A program made the translations under genes and the position numbers. A stretch of DNA of 64,000 nt from positions 1 to 64,000 of the forward strand of contig JAMLIM010000011.1 of the NCBI GenBank assembly GCA_023954175.1, given 5' to 3'. How positions within the stretch are numbered: the first letter of the stretch is position 1; each line of letters opens with the position of its first letter. The DNA comes from Rhizobacter sp. (GTDB taxonomy: Bacteria; Pseudomonadota; Gammaproteobacteria; Burkholderiales; Burkholderiaceae_C). Below are positions 20,501 to 31,857 of the stretch, one piece after another. A model generated the notes under the pieces. It was given only the letters and a program-made list of their open reading frames with translations, was not told where the DNA came from and ran no database searches.

Positions 20501-20798
20501 GCTGGTGGACTTCATCAACCTGCAGGTGCGCAGCGGCATGCCGTTCAAGGAAGCCGTCGTCAGCTCGGCCGTCACGCGCGCGCAGCCGATCCTGCTGACC
20601 GGGCTGGCCGCGATGCTCGGCGCCTTCTTCATCCTCGACGACCCGATCTTCAACGGGCTCGCGATCGCGCTCATCTTCGGCATCCTCGTCTCGACGCTGC
20701 TGACGCTGGTCGTGATTCCGCTGCTGTACTACGTCGCGTATCGCAATCGCCTGTCCGCACTTCTTCCTGAACCTCAACTTCAACCTCAAGGAGCCTGA
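17529..20798 (+). CDS. RND efflux transporter, permease subunit
   Basis: A 1089-aa inner-membrane pump of the AcrB/HAE superfamily with 12 predicted membrane helices and two large periplasmic loops. The proton-relay pair is present in TM4: SIGILVDDAIVVVENIHRH. It carries EEEPQINVTMANVLIPFPGA near the N-terminus, as in RND pumps of the Sideroxydans/Burkholderiales type that often sit beside sqr genes. Substrate unknown. Location in a run with SQR, thioredoxin and OsmC suggests it exports a sulfur-stress product or a toxic thiol rather than a classical antibiotic, but this is inference. Confidence 0.92.
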   Translation: MKPTLGISGRIAGYFQSAQITPLLALVALLLGIFAVLVTPREEEPQINVTMANVLIPFPGAAVRDVEQMVAAPAEQVLAQIAGVEHVMSVSRPGLAIVTVQFKVGVPRIEALVRLYDTVNSNADWLPRGLGVLAPIIKPKGIDDVPIVTLTLFSTNPQTGSYDLERVAHSIEEDLKRVPGTREVTTIGGPGRALRIEIDPARMAGSGITVPDLRATLLSANLGLPVGDLVTGNQSVAIESGPFLKDAREVGELVVGVHGGKPVFLQDVATVIDGPLPALRYVWHGVAGKDGGSFPAVTISVTKKPGENAIDVANAVMERVQSLKNTVIPADVQVAETRNYGATANDKAIKLIQKLLFATAAVVALVFIALGRREAAIVGTAVILTLTVTLFASWAWGFTLNRVSLFALIFSIGILVDDAIVVVENIHRHQQLHPGKTLVQIIPGAVDEVGGPTILATLTVIAALLPMAFVSGLMGPYMSPIPINASMGMILSLAIAFVVTPWLARIWMKAVPASAGAADAATDGTHSVQPHGLSARLAPLFARIFAPLLDERRGGRNRGLLWAGVALLIAISVALPAMGLVVLKMLPFDNKSEFQVIVDMPAGTPVEQTAAVLGELGAHLATVPEVTDYQAYAGTAAPINFNGLVRQYYLRSGGEVGDLQVNLTDKHHRDEQSHAIATRLRPALQEIGKRHGGNVKVVEVPPGPPVLSPLVAEIYGPEAAGRREVAKAVRAVFAGTPGVVDIDDSSIADAPKKLLIVDRRKAAMLGVSQQEIVSTLRAGLSGEATAYLHDASKYPAAATIALPADRHGDLDALLQLAVRNAQGQLVAIRELVTVSDTLREQPVYHKDLLPVNYVVADMAGALDSPLYGMFEMRGAVNALPTPGGGTLDEHFISPPQDPYRGYSIKWDGEWQITYETFRDMGAAYAVGLVLIYLLVVAQFGSYLTPLIIMAPIPLTIIGVMPGHALLGAQFTATSMIGMIALAGIIVRNSILLVDFINLQVRSGMPFKEAVVSSAVTRAQPILLTGLAAMLGAFFILDDPIFNGLAIALIFGILVSTLLTLVVIPLLYYVAYRNRLSALLPEPQLQPQGA

Positions 20799-20799
20799 C

Positions 20800-21009
20800 A
20801 TGAAATCCTGGCAACTCGTCCGCCTTCTGGCCGGCATCTTCATCCTGTTGTCGCTCGCACTCGGCATCCCGGGCAGCCCGGTCTTCGTGAGTGAGTGGTG
20901 GCTCGCGTTCACCGCCTTCGTTGGTGCCAACCTGCTGCAAAGCGCGCTCACGAAGTGGTGCATGCTGGAAACCATCCTGCGCAAGCTCGGCGCGCAGCCC
21001 GGCGCATAA
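20800..21009 (+). CDS. DUF2892 (YgaP-TM-like) small membrane protein
   Basis: A 69-aa protein starting one base after the RND stop. It has two hydrophobic segments (LVRLLAGIFILLSLALGIP and WWLAFTAFVGANLLQSAL) and the family tail KWCMLETILRKLG. This DUF2892 segment is fused to rhodanese in E. coli YgaP and is common in sulfide-responsive operons. Role unknown; it probably anchors or assists a sulfur-transfer partner at the inner membrane. A second DUF2892 gene lies further down the operon. Confidence 0.82.
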   Translation: MKSWQLVRLLAGIFILLSLALGIPGSPVFVSEWWLAFTAFVGANLLQSALTKWCMLETILRKLGAQPGA

Positions 21010-21019
21010 GGAGCACGCG

Positions 21020-21457
21020 ATGCATCTCGTTTGCCCCTCCTGCAACGCCACCAACCGCGTGCCCGAAGCGCGCCTGCACGACGGTGCGGTGTGCGGCAAG
21101 TGCGGCGCTGCGTTGATGAAACCCGAGCCGGTCGCGCTCACCGACGCGACGCTGCCGAAGTTCGTCGCCGGCACCGAGCTGCCGGTGCTCGTCGACTTCT
21201 GGGCCGCATGGTGCGGGCCGTGCCGGCAGATGGCGCCGCATTTCGCGAGCGCGGCGAAGGACCTGCCCGACGTGCGCTTCGCCAAGGTCGACAGCGACGC
21301 CTCCCCCAAGGCGAGCGCCGCCTACGGCATCCGCAGCATCCCGACGCTGATCCTGTTCGACAAGGGCGCCGAAGTGGCGCGCGTGTCGGGGGCGATGCCG
21401 GCGCGCGAACTCGTCGCCTGGGTGCGCCAGCACACTTCCGCAAGGGCTGGCGCGTGA
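21020..21457 (+). CDS. trxC: thioredoxin 2 (zinc-finger thioredoxin)
   Basis: A 145-aa TrxC. Two N-terminal CxxC pairs (CPSC at 5-8, CGKC at 25-28) form the zinc site that marks thioredoxin 2, and the active site WCGPC is at residues 64-68. TrxC reduces disulfides and persulfides under oxidative stress. In this operon it could release sulfide from protein persulfides or regenerate OsmC. GGAGC precedes the ATG by a normal distance. Its TGA overlaps the GTG of the next gene. Confidence 0.92.
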   Translation: MHLVCPSCNATNRVPEARLHDGAVCGKCGAALMKPEPVALTDATLPKFVAGTELPVLVDFWAAWCGPCRQMAPHFASAAKDLPDVRFAKVDSDASPKASAAYGIRSIPTLILFDKGAEVARVSGAMPARELVAWVRQHTSARAGA

Positions 21458-22884
21458 GACTGCGCCGCACCGCCATCGGGTTGGCCGCAAACTGCCTGGC
21501 CGCAGGCTGGCTCGCCTTCGCGACGCAGCCCGCTTCGGCGATCGATCTGCTCGACGCCTGGCGCGCCGCGGAGCAGCACGACCTGGAGTACAGCGCGGCA
21601 CGCTCGGCGCGCGAGGCGGGCGCGGCGCGGCGCGAGCAGGGCGCGTCGCTCTGGCGCCCCAGCCTGCAGTTCAGCGGCACGGTCGGCGTGGCCAATGGCG
21701 ACACCGCGACGAGCGGTGCCCAGTTCACCGCGCCCGGGCTCGGCAGCTCGAACGGCGTCGACTTCAACACCTCGATCAACGGCGGCACGGCGACGCGCTG
21801 GGCGCTGCAGGCGCGCCAGCCGCTCCTCAATCGCGAGCGCGACGCCAACAAGCGCCAGCTCGAGCTCTCGGCCGACATGGCCGAGCTCGAATGGGCCGAG
21901 GCGCAGCAATCGTTGATGCTGCGCACCGCGCAGCGCTATTTCGACGTTCTGCTGGCCGCGGAGACGCTGCGCGTGCTGGAGCGCCAGCAGCTTGCGGTCG
22001 AGCGCGCGTGGGTCGAGGCGAAGGACCGCTTCCGCCTCGGCGACGTGCCGATCACCGACACCCACGAAGCGGCGGCGCGCGCCGAGGCGGTGCGCGCGCA
22101 GGTGCTTGCCGCGCAGACGCAGCTGCAGCTCGCGCAGGCGGCACTCGCCGACATGACCGGGCTCGTCGCACCCGAGCTGAACACGCTGGCGCGCCAGGGT
22201 GACGTGAACGGTGAGGCAAAGGGCGGCGCCCTGCCGCCGGCGCCGGCACTCGCCGAGTGGCTGGCCGAGGCCAAGACGCGCAACCCGAAGCTGCGCGCGC
22301 AGCTTGTCGGCGCCGATGTCGCGACGCAGGAGGCGGCGAAGTACGACGCGCTCGCCTCGGCCACGCTCGATGTCGTCGCCGAGGTCGCGCAGGACCGCCT
22401 GAGCGGCAGCGGCGACTATGGCGACGCGAGCAACCGCCAGAACAACGCGCTGATCGGCCTGCAGCTGACGGTGCCGCTCTACAGCGGCGGCTTTCGCGGC
22501 GCGCGGCAGACCGAGGCGCAGCGTCTGGCCGAAAAGGCCGTGACCGAGGCCGACCGCGGCGCGCAGCAGATCGCGCTGCAGACGCGCGCGGCCTGGCTCG
22601 GGCTGACGGTCGGCGCGGGCCGCGTCGCCGCGCTGGACGAGGCGCTGAAGGCGAGCCTGGCGCGGCTCGACGCGACGCACGTCGGCCGAAAGGCGGGCGA
22701 CCGCACGACGCTCGAGTTGCTGGGCGCCGAGAACGACGCCGCTGCCGCCGAGCTTGCGCTGCTGCAGGCGCGCATCACGCTGTTGCTCGACCGCCTGCGG
22801 CTCGCCGCGCTTGCCGGCCGGCTCGACGAGACGCAGCTGACGCAAGTGAACTCGACGCTCGCGAGCCCGGCCGCGCCGCGCTGA
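21454..22884 (+). CDS. TolC-family outer-membrane channel protein
   Basis: A 476-aa protein with a signal peptide (about residues 1-30, ending QPASA), then two OEP repeats rich in helices and heptads: VAQDRLSGSGDYG and VPLYSGGFRGARQTEAQRLAEKA are family hallmarks (the YSGG turn). It completes a tripartite RND system with the adaptor and pump upstream. The GTG start overlaps the trxC stop, which places a periplasmic reductase-like thioredoxin gene between pump and channel genes in one translationally coupled run. Confidence 0.9.
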   Translation: MRLRRTAIGLAANCLAAGWLAFATQPASAIDLLDAWRAAEQHDLEYSAARSAREAGAARREQGASLWRPSLQFSGTVGVANGDTATSGAQFTAPGLGSSNGVDFNTSINGGTATRWALQARQPLLNRERDANKRQLELSADMAELEWAEAQQSLMLRTAQRYFDVLLAAETLRVLERQQLAVERAWVEAKDRFRLGDVPITDTHEAAARAEAVRAQVLAAQTQLQLAQAALADMTGLVAPELNTLARQGDVNGEAKGGALPPAPALAEWLAEAKTRNPKLRAQLVGADVATQEAAKYDALASATLDVVAEVAQDRLSGSGDYGDASNRQNNALIGLQLTVPLYSGGFRGARQTEAQRLAEKAVTEADRGAQQIALQTRAAWLGLTVGAGRVAALDEALKASLARLDATHVGRKAGDRTTLELLGAENDAAAAELALLQARITLLLDRLRLAALAGRLDETQLTQVNSTLASPAAPR

Positions 22885-22897
22885 GACGAAGCGCTGA

Positions 22898-24211
<1,314 letters not shown>

Positions 24212-24250
24212 GTGCGCGTGGATGAATTCGTCAACTGAAGGAGAAATCGC

Positions 24251-24445
24251 ATGAAGATCAATGTCGGAACCCCGGATCGCGTGCTGCGCGTCGTCATCGG
24301 CGCGGTGTTGATCGGCCTCGCCGCGACCGAGACCATCGGCTGGTGGGGCTACATCGGCGTCGTGCCGCTGGCGACGGGGCTGTTCCGCTTCTGCCCGGCG
24401 TATGGGCTGCTGGGCATGAACACCTGCCCGATGAAGGAGCGCTGA
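24251..24445 (+). CDS. DUF2892 small membrane protein
   Basis: A 64-aa protein with a strong AAGGAG ribosome-binding site. It has two hydrophobic segments (VLRVVIGAVLIGLA and WWGYIGVVPLATGLFRFCPAYGLLG) and the DUF2892 ending with two cysteines (CPAYGLLGMNTCP). It lies 39 bp after sqr and 4 bp before osmC. Cysteines near the membrane surface could take part in sulfur handling, but no function is known. Confidence 0.85.
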   Translation: MKINVGTPDRVLRVVIGAVLIGLAATETIGWWGYIGVVPLATGLFRFCPAYGLLGMNTCPMKER

Positions 24446-24449
24446 GACC

Positions 24450-24908
24450 ATGGCTGAAACCCCCACCACGACGGTCGAGTTGAAGCAGCTCGCCGACTAC
24501 CGCTTCGAGGCCAACTTCGGGACGCCCGGCATGCCGGTGCTCGTGACCGACGAGCCGCCGCCGCTCGGCGGCAACGCCGGGCCGAGCCCGGATCACATGC
24601 TCGGCACGGCGGTCGCCAACTGCCTGGCGTCGAGCCTGCTGTTCGCGCTGCGCAAGTTCAAGAACCAGCCGGAGCCGATTCGCGCCGTCGCGACGGTCGA
24701 GAAGGCGCGCAACGAGCAAAAGCGCATGCGCATCTCGCGCATCGGCGTCGATCTGCACCTCGGCGCGCCGTCGGCCGGCATGCAGATGCTCGACCGCGCG
24801 CTCGCGCAGTTCGAGGAGTTCTGCGTCGTCACGCAAAGCGTGCGCGCCGGCATCCCGGTCGACGTGCGGGTGTTCGACGCCGACGGGACGCAGCTCGCGC
24901 CCGGCTGA
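24450..24908 (+). CDS. OsmC-family protein
   Basis: A 152-aa protein of the OsmC/Ohr superfamily, thiol peroxidases that reduce organic hydroperoxides or hydrogen peroxide. Typical blocks are seen: GPSPDHMLGTAVANCLASSLLFALRK carries the first cysteine, and QFEEFCVVTQSVRAGIPVDV carries the second. Members near sqr and methanethiol oxidase may remove peroxide made in sulfur oxidation. Co-transcription with the upstream DUF2892 gene is almost certain from the 4-bp gap. Confidence 0.85.
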   Translation: MAETPTTTVELKQLADYRFEANFGTPGMPVLVTDEPPPLGGNAGPSPDHMLGTAVANCLASSLLFALRKFKNQPEPIRAVATVEKARNEQKRMRISRIGVDLHLGAPSAGMQMLDRALAQFEEFCVVTQSVRAGIPVDVRVFDADGTQLAPG

Positions 24909-25079
24909 AGCACGCGCCCTCGTGCGGCGCGCGTCGATCGGCGCGCGCCGCCGGTGTAGGGATTGACATCTGTGGCAGGCGGCGTAGAAGCGGGTACTCC
25001 CAACGCCAGCCGGTGATGTGCGGCGGAGCTTGCAGGCACAGCGCTGCATCTCGTCTCCTGGCATCCACAGGAGGCACGC

Positions 25080-26486
25080 ATGTTCGAGAAGCTTCGTCCC
25101 GACCCCACTTTCCACCCCTCACCGCGCCTGGCGATGCAGGCCGAGCGCGAGCGCATCGCCTACACCGCGCTGCTGTCGCCCGATGCCTCGCGCCCCGACG
25201 CGATCGCCGTGGTCGACGTCGATCCCGGCTCGCCGACCTACGCCAAGGTGCTGCACCGGCTCGACATGCCGAACAAGGGCGACGAGTTCCACCACTTCGG
25301 CTGGAACGCGTGCAGCTCGGCGCTGTCGCCGATCTCCGGGCACGCCTTCCTGAAGCGGCGCTACCTCGTGATCCCGGGCATCCGCTCGTCGCGCATCTAC
25401 ATCGTCGACACCCAGCCCGACCCGACGAAGCCGACCCTGGCGCACATCATCGAGCCCGAAGAGGTGCTGAGAAAGACCGGCTACTCGCGCCCGCACACCG
25501 TGCACTGCGGGCCCGAAGGCATCTACATCAGCACCCTCGGCGGCGGCGGCAAGGACGGCACGCAAGGCCCGCCCGGCATCTTCCTGATGGACTGCGAGAA
25601 CTTCGAGGTGCTTGGCAGATGGGAGATCGAGCGCGGCCCGCAGAAGCTGCACTACGACTTCTGGTGGAACCTGCCGCGCGACTACATGGTGTCGAGCGAA
25701 TGGGGCCTGCCGCCGCAGTTCGAGAACGGCATCGTCGCCGAAGACCTGCTCGCGAACCGCTACGGCCACCGCATCCATTTCTGGGAATTGAGCTCGCGCA
25801 AGCATGTGCAGTCGATCGACCTTGGCGAGAACCACCAGATGGCGCTCGAGCTGCGTCCGGCGCACGACCCGACGCGCGAGTACGGCTTCCTCGGCGTCGT
25901 CGTCGACACCACGAACCTCGAAGGCTCGATCTGGACCTGGTATCGCGAGAACGGCAAGTTCCAGGCGAAGAAGACGGCGGTGATTCCGCCCGAGCCGGCC
26001 GATGCCGCAGTGCTGCCGGCGCTGCTGAAGGGCTTCGGCGCGGTGCCGCCGCTGATCAGCGATATCGACCTGTCGCTCGACGATCGCTTCCTCTACGTCG
26101 CCTGCTGGGGCACCGGTGAACTGCGCCAGTACGACGTGGGCGACCCGATGACGCCGAAGCTCGCCGGCAGCGTGCGCATCGGCGGCATCGCCAAGCACAC
26201 ACCGCACGCCAACGGCGCGGCCTTCGGCGGCGGGCCGCAGATGACCGAGATCAGCCGCGACGGCAAGCGCGTGTATTTCACCAACTCGCTCTACAGCAAG
26301 TGGGACACGCAGTTCTACCCCGACGGCGTGCCCGGGCGCCAGGTGATGTGCAACGTCGGCGACGACGGCGGCATCATGCTCGACAAGGAGTTCGTCGTCG
26401 ACTTCGGCGACGAATACGGCGCGCACCAGATCCGGCTGCAAGGCGGCGACTGCTCGACCGATTCGTTCTGCTACCCGTCGGCCTGA
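25080..26486 (+). CDS. mtoX: methanethiol oxidase / selenium-binding protein family (SBP56)
   Basis: A 468-aa beta-propeller protein of the SELENBP1/MtoX family, which in characterised members oxidises methanethiol to formaldehyde, H2S and H2O2 using copper. Hallmarks are GDEFHHFGWNACSSA with Cys78 at the conserved CSS position, RSSRIYIVD, PHTVHCGPEGIYISTLG and the C-terminal LQGGDCSTDSFCYPS. There is no obvious export signal, while the bacterial MtoX is periplasmic, so location is open. It lies 171 bp after osmC with AGGAGGC upstream; a lone TTGACA at 24963 has no good -10. Products fit the substrates of the SQR and OsmC genes before it. Confidence 0.88.
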   Translation: MFEKLRPDPTFHPSPRLAMQAERERIAYTALLSPDASRPDAIAVVDVDPGSPTYAKVLHRLDMPNKGDEFHHFGWNACSSALSPISGHAFLKRRYLVIPGIRSSRIYIVDTQPDPTKPTLAHIIEPEEVLRKTGYSRPHTVHCGPEGIYISTLGGGGKDGTQGPPGIFLMDCENFEVLGRWEIERGPQKLHYDFWWNLPRDYMVSSEWGLPPQFENGIVAEDLLANRYGHRIHFWELSSRKHVQSIDLGENHQMALELRPAHDPTREYGFLGVVVDTTNLEGSIWTWYRENGKFQAKKTAVIPPEPADAAVLPALLKGFGAVPPLISDIDLSLDDRFLYVACWGTGELRQYDVGDPMTPKLAGSVRIGGIAKHTPHANGAAFGGGPQMTEISRDGKRVYFTNSLYSKWDTQFYPDGVPGRQVMCNVGDDGGIMLDKEFVVDFGDEYGAHQIRLQGGDCSTDSFCYPSA

Positions 26487-26493
26487 TGCCGGC

Positions 26494-27171
26494 GTGCGCG
26501 GCGTGCCCGGCGACGCCGCTCTCTGGTTCGGCGTCGTCGCGATCGGCGCCTTTCACGGGCTGAACCCCGCGATGGGCTGGCCGCTGGCAGTCGCCAACGG
26601 CCTGAGCGAACGGCGCGGCGCGGCAGTGGCTGCCACCTTCGTGCCGCTCGGCCTCGGCCATCTGCTGGCGATGGCGCTCGTGCTGGTGCCGTTTGCGCTG
26701 CTGTCGTGGCTGCTCGCCTGGCAGCGCGAGCTGCGCATCGGCGCCGCGGGGCTGGTCGTGCTGTTCGGCGTGTCGCGGCTCTTCTATCGGCGCCATCCGC
26801 GCTGGATCAAGCGCGTGGGGCCGAGCCAGCTGCTGCTCTGGTCGCTGCTGATGGCGACCGCGCACGGTGCGGCATTGATGCTGCTGCCGTTCTACATCGG
26901 GCTGTGCGCGGCGCCGGCGGCGAACGCATCGACCGGCCTCTTCGACCATGAAAACGTGATGGCGCTGATGGGCGCGAACCTGGGCACCGCGGTGGCGGTG
27001 TCGGTGCTGCATTCGATCGCGATGATCGGCGCCGGGCTCGGCACGGCGTGGCTGTTCTACCGCTGGCTCGGCCTGCGTGCGCTGCGCGCCGCCTGGTTCG
27101 ACCTCGACCTGGTGTGGGCGCTGAGCCTGATCGCCGCCGGCGCCGCCGCGCTGGTGCTGGCCGCCGCGTGA
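26494..27171 (+). CDS. polytopic membrane protein of unknown function
   Basis: A 225-aa protein with about six hydrophobic segments. Notable motifs are GAFHGLNPAMGWPLAVANGL in the first helix and ATAHGAALMLLPFYIGL in the middle, each with a His-Gly in the membrane. His-rich first helices of this kind recall metal transporters of the LysE/RcnA/UreH superfamily, but the assignment is tentative. GTG 26494 is used; it begins 8 bp after the methanethiol oxidase stop, so the two are probably co-expressed. Copper supply for the oxidase or thiol/sulfur export are possible jobs, neither shown. Confidence 0.6.
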   Translation: MRGVPGDAALWFGVVAIGAFHGLNPAMGWPLAVANGLSERRGAAVAATFVPLGLGHLLAMALVLVPFALLSWLLAWQRELRIGAAGLVVLFGVSRLFYRRHPRWIKRVGPSQLLLWSLLMATAHGAALMLLPFYIGLCAAPAANASTGLFDHENVMALMGANLGTAVAVSVLHSIAMIGAGLGTAWLFYRWLGLRALRAAWFDLDLVWALSLIAAGAAALVLAAA

Positions 27172-27207
27172 GCACTGCCGAGCCTCACGCCGCGTGGTGG
27201 TTCGACG

Positions 27208-29594
<2,387 letters not shown>

Positions 29595-29598
<4 letters not shown>

Positions 29599-29990
29599 TT
29601 CGCCAGCACCAATGTCAGGCAGCCATTGTCGAAGGACGAGCGCAGCAGCGTGCGTGCCGCGATCGCGAGGCGGCGCTCGAAGCGCCCCTGCGGGATCTCC
29701 ATGCGCCGGATCGCCGTGCCGGCAAGCGCGGCGGGAAAGCGGCGCTCGCCGGTCACGGTCAGTACCTGCGCCTCGAAGCCGATCTCGATCCGGTCCGGCG
29801 CGACGTCGGGCAGCGCAATCAGGACGAAGAACTCGCTCGCGCTCTCGAACACGTCGGTCGGCGGCGCCCAGCACGCGCGGCCCCGCTCGCCCCCTGCCGG
29901 CAGGAAGAACTGGCGCTGCAGACGCTCCGCCCGCTCGAGCGTCGCGAGCGCCTCGGCCCACATGCGCTCAGGAAAACCCCCGTTGCCCAT
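29595..29990 (-). CDS. Hsp20/alpha-crystallin-type small heat-shock protein
   Basis: A 131-aa protein with an alpha-crystallin domain: PPTDVFESASEFFVLIALPDVAPDRIEIGFEAQVLTVTGER (described in parts) and the beta-strand EIPQGRFERRLAI. The C-terminal I-x-I anchor is replaced by LTLVLAK, so oligomer assembly may differ. It holds unfolded proteins for refolding or, with the coupled lon, for degradation. Upstream, on the minus strand, CCCTTGAA at about 30086-30078 matches a sigma-32 -35 box but lacks a clear -10 at proper spacing. Confidence 0.85.
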
Positions 29991-30121
29991 TGCCGCCTCA
30001 CACCAAGTCAGACCCGAGCCATTGTGCGCGCTGTTCGCGAAGCGGTCGCGGCCATGCTGTCGTGCGGGGATTGGGTGTTCAAGGGTGTGATTCGCGCTTG
30101 CATGAGCCAGGTCGGATTTCT

Positions 30122-30270
30122 CTACGACCGCCTCGTCTCGCGTCGGCGTTGCTCCTGTGGCGCTCGGCCTGGATGCTGCTCCTCACCTTCCCGCCGTTCA
30201 TCGCGCCGCGCGCTGCCCGGCTGCAGCAGCTCGGCGAGTTGCAGCAGGCGGTCCGCGATGCTCGGCCGAG
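30122..30270 (-). pseudogene. remnant of a CHAT-gene 3' end
   Basis: Reading the minus strand from 30259, the frame gives IADRLLQLAELLQPGSARR..., almost the same as residues near 1945-1962 of the CHAT protein encoded at 39062-45091, and stops at 30122. The DNA match (30198-30268 against 39228-39306) has 3 mismatches over 63 bp, then an 8-bp deletion that shifts frame, then 8 more identical bases. One mismatch is synonymous and two are conservative, which suggests an old coding copy. No larger gene is attached, so it is a decayed fragment. Confidence 0.75.
30198..30268. repeat. left copy of direct repeat flanking the CRISPR-Cas block
   Basis: Same orientation as 39228-39306. The first 63 bp (30198-30260) differ at 30210, 30238 and 30257 only; the copy lacks 8 bp and then ends with ctcggccg. 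It begins 25 bp beyond the lone CRISPR repeat. The two copies bracket about 9 kb holding all cas genes, the toxin-antitoxin pair and the CRISPR. Confidence 0.85.
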
Positions 30271-30292
30271 AGTTCGTGTTGTTCATTTCGTC

Positions 30293-30329
30293 GTTTCAAT
30301 CCGCGCGCGCCCTGTGAAGGGCGCGCGAC
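30293..30329 (-). CRISPR. single type I-C-like CRISPR repeat (array reduced to one unit)
   Basis: On the minus strand a 37-nt unit begins GTCGCGCGCCC and ends GGATTGAAAC, the classic end of type I-C repeats. Inside it a perfect 10-bp stem (cgcgcgccct / agggcgcgcg) surrounds a TCAC loop. It lies 187 bp after cas2, where a I-C array is expected. No second copy is found on either side; after the unit come 24 bp of unique sequence and then the CHAT remnant. The array is either lost, collapsed or newly seeded. Confidence 0.75.
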
Positions 30330-30516
30330 GCCGTTCGCGCAACCAGTTGACATGAAACACAGATACCTGCGTCGAACGCGAACCTCGATACCGTCGAGCG
30401 GCACCGACATCGTTGGCGCCATCAAGCCTGGGATTCCTGTGATCTGGCAAGCACTTACGGACGGCGCGAACCTGCCCCGGTCTCGGCGGCCACTTCGGGT
30501 TCGCGCTTCGTCTGAA
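30330..30516 (-). promoter_or_regulatory. presumed CRISPR leader between cas2 and the repeat
   Basis: This 187-bp stretch is non-coding and less GC-rich than its surroundings, with runs such as gttgacatgaaacacagata next to the repeat. In type I-C loci the leader with the array promoter lies exactly here. No individual promoter boxes could be assigned with confidence. Confidence 0.5.
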
Positions 30517-30807
30517 TCATAGGACCAGTGGCGCGTCGAAATCCGTGGCCTTGAACTTGCCGAACTCGCGCACTTCGCAGCCCGCACCATCGGCCAGCCG
30601 GTACAGGCGAAGGCAGTCATGCTCGAGGTCGATGACGGAAAGCAGCCTGCGCTCAAGGGTATCGAGCTGCATCGCCGTGACCTGGCATTCGAAGACCGAC
30701 TTTTGCACGCGCTGGCCGATGCTCTCGCAAACCTTCGCGGCACGGCGCAGCCGGCGGCGACCGGCACTGGTCTCGGTGCTTACGTCGTAGCAGACAACCA
30801 CGAGCAT
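30517..30807 (-). CDS. cas2: CRISPR-associated endonuclease Cas2 (type I-C)
   Basis: A 96-aa Cas2. The ferredoxin-like fold begins [13 protein letters not shown] with the conserved Asp8, followed by [26 protein letters not shown], the usual family block. With Cas1 it forms the spacer-integration complex. It starts 6 bp after cas1 ends. Length is normal and no key residue is missing. Confidence 0.95.
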   Translation of the reverse strand: MLVVVCYDVSTETSAGRRRLRRAAKVCESIGQRVQKSVFECQVTAMQLDTLERRLLSVIDLEHDCLRLYRLADGAGCEVREFGKFKATDFDAPLVL

Positions 30808-30813
30808 CGCTTG

Positions 30814-31842
30814 CTACCTCATCAGGAACGGCACATAGCCTTCGGCTTCGCCGCGCACGTGCCGCGCCAACAGGCGCGCCTGTACCAGTGGCACGATGCC
30901 AAGCGCGATGCTCTGGGCCAGCAGCGCATGCGTCAACGCCTCCTGCTTGCGCTCCTGATAGGCCACGACCACGGCCTTGCGTGCATCGCCTTCCAGCAGC
31001 ACGGCGCCACCCTCGCGTTCGACGAAGTCCTTGGCCGATACCTGGGCGCGGTTGATCAGCGTGAGCGCCAACCGGTCGGCGAAAGGCCGGAACTCCTCCA
31101 TCAAATCCAGCGCCAGCGCTGCCCGGCCAGGCCGCACGGCGTGCAGGAAGCCGACCTGCGGATCCAGCCCGGCGGCCTCGCAGGCGCTGCGGCAGTCGTT
31201 CATCCACATCGAGTAGAAGAAGGACAGCAGGGCATTCATGCGGTCGCGCGGCGGGCGCCGGGTGCGCCCGTCCATGGCGAAGACGCCGCGCAGATCCGGG
31301 CGCACCAGGCGGTTCAAGGCGGCAAAGTAGGTGCGTGCGCCTTCGCCTTCGATGCCGCGAAGGGCGTCGAGGCTGCCGGCCGCCGGCAGCGCGCGCAGGC
31401 TGGCTGCGAGGTCGAGCGCGGCCCGCGTCAGCGCGGCCTCGTCGTCCGCCTGCTTGGCTTCACGTGCGCCGCGCAACAACACCTGGCGCTGGTTCTTCAG
31501 CTTGCCGGCGACCACGGCGCGCGCCACGCCAAGCGTGAACGCTGCGTCGCGCACGGCAGCGTGTTGCGCCTGGCGCAGCAGCACATTGCCGCTCACCGCG
31601 CCTTCGAGCCGCGCCTTGAAGCGCCCGTGATTGTCGAGCAGGACGAGCGCGATGCCGTCCTCGGCCAGTCGATGCATGAGCGGCGCGCTCAGGCCGGTGT
31701 GGCCGAAGCAGACAACGGCCTGCAGGTGATGCAGCGGCACGCGCAAGCGCGTTTCGCGCTCGACTTCCACGCGCAGGGTGTCGTTGTCGAGCCGCAGCCA
31801 ACTGTCGGGCGTGGTGACGTAGAGCGTGTTCAGCAGTTGCAT
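30814..31842 (-). CDS. cas1: CRISPR-associated endonuclease Cas1 (type I-C)
   Basis: A 342-aa Cas1, the integrase of new spacers. The N-terminal beta domain (LLNTLYVTTPDSWLRLDND) is typical of Cas1c. The metal site is intact: Glu165/167 in IEGEGARTYF, His234 in GFLHAVRPGR and Glu249/250 in DLMEEFRP. It is placed between cas4 and cas2, 15 bp after cas4. Everything needed for adaptation seems present, which makes the near-empty array more surprising. Confidence 0.96.
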   Translation of the reverse strand: MQLLNTLYVTTPDSWLRLDNDTLRVEVERETRLRVPLHHLQAVVCFGHTGLSAPLMHRLAEDGIALVLLDNHGRFKARLEGAVSGNVLLRQAQHAAVRDAAFTLGVARAVVAGKLKNQRQVLLRGAREAKQADDEAALTRAALDLAASLRALPAAGSLDALRGIEGEGARTYFAALNRLVRPDLRGVFAMDGRTRRPPRDRMNALLSFFYSMWMNDCRSACEAAGLDPQVGFLHAVRPGRAALALDLMEEFRPFADRLALTLINRAQVSAKDFVEREGGAVLLEGDARKAVVVAYQERKQEALTHALLAQSIALGIVPLVQARLLARHVRGEAEGYVPFLMR

Positions 31843-31857
31843 GTCGCTGCCTGGATA

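Noticed and set aside
15834..20984. A very long open frame antisense to the RND genes, continuous with the ArsR-family gene
   Set aside because: It is His/Arg/Asp-rich low-complexity sequence mirroring the codons of the RND genes, a common artefact in GC-rich DNA. Only its last 138 codons, the ArsR-family gene, have family motifs.
24963..24985. TTGACA upstream of methanethiol oxidase as a promoter
   Set aside because: The -35 box is perfect but no acceptable -10 lies 16-18 bp downstream, so it is not listed as a promoter.
30050..30090. A sigma-32 promoter for hsp20-lon
   Set aside because: The -35-like CCCTTGAA is good, but the nearest C-rich -10-like segment is at the wrong spacing. Mentioned only as a hint.
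30198..30268. The CHAT-like stretch next to the CRISPR repeat as a self-targeting spacer
   Set aside because: At 71 bp it is about twice a I-C spacer, is not followed by a second repeat, and keeps a reading frame beyond the match. A decayed gene end fits better.
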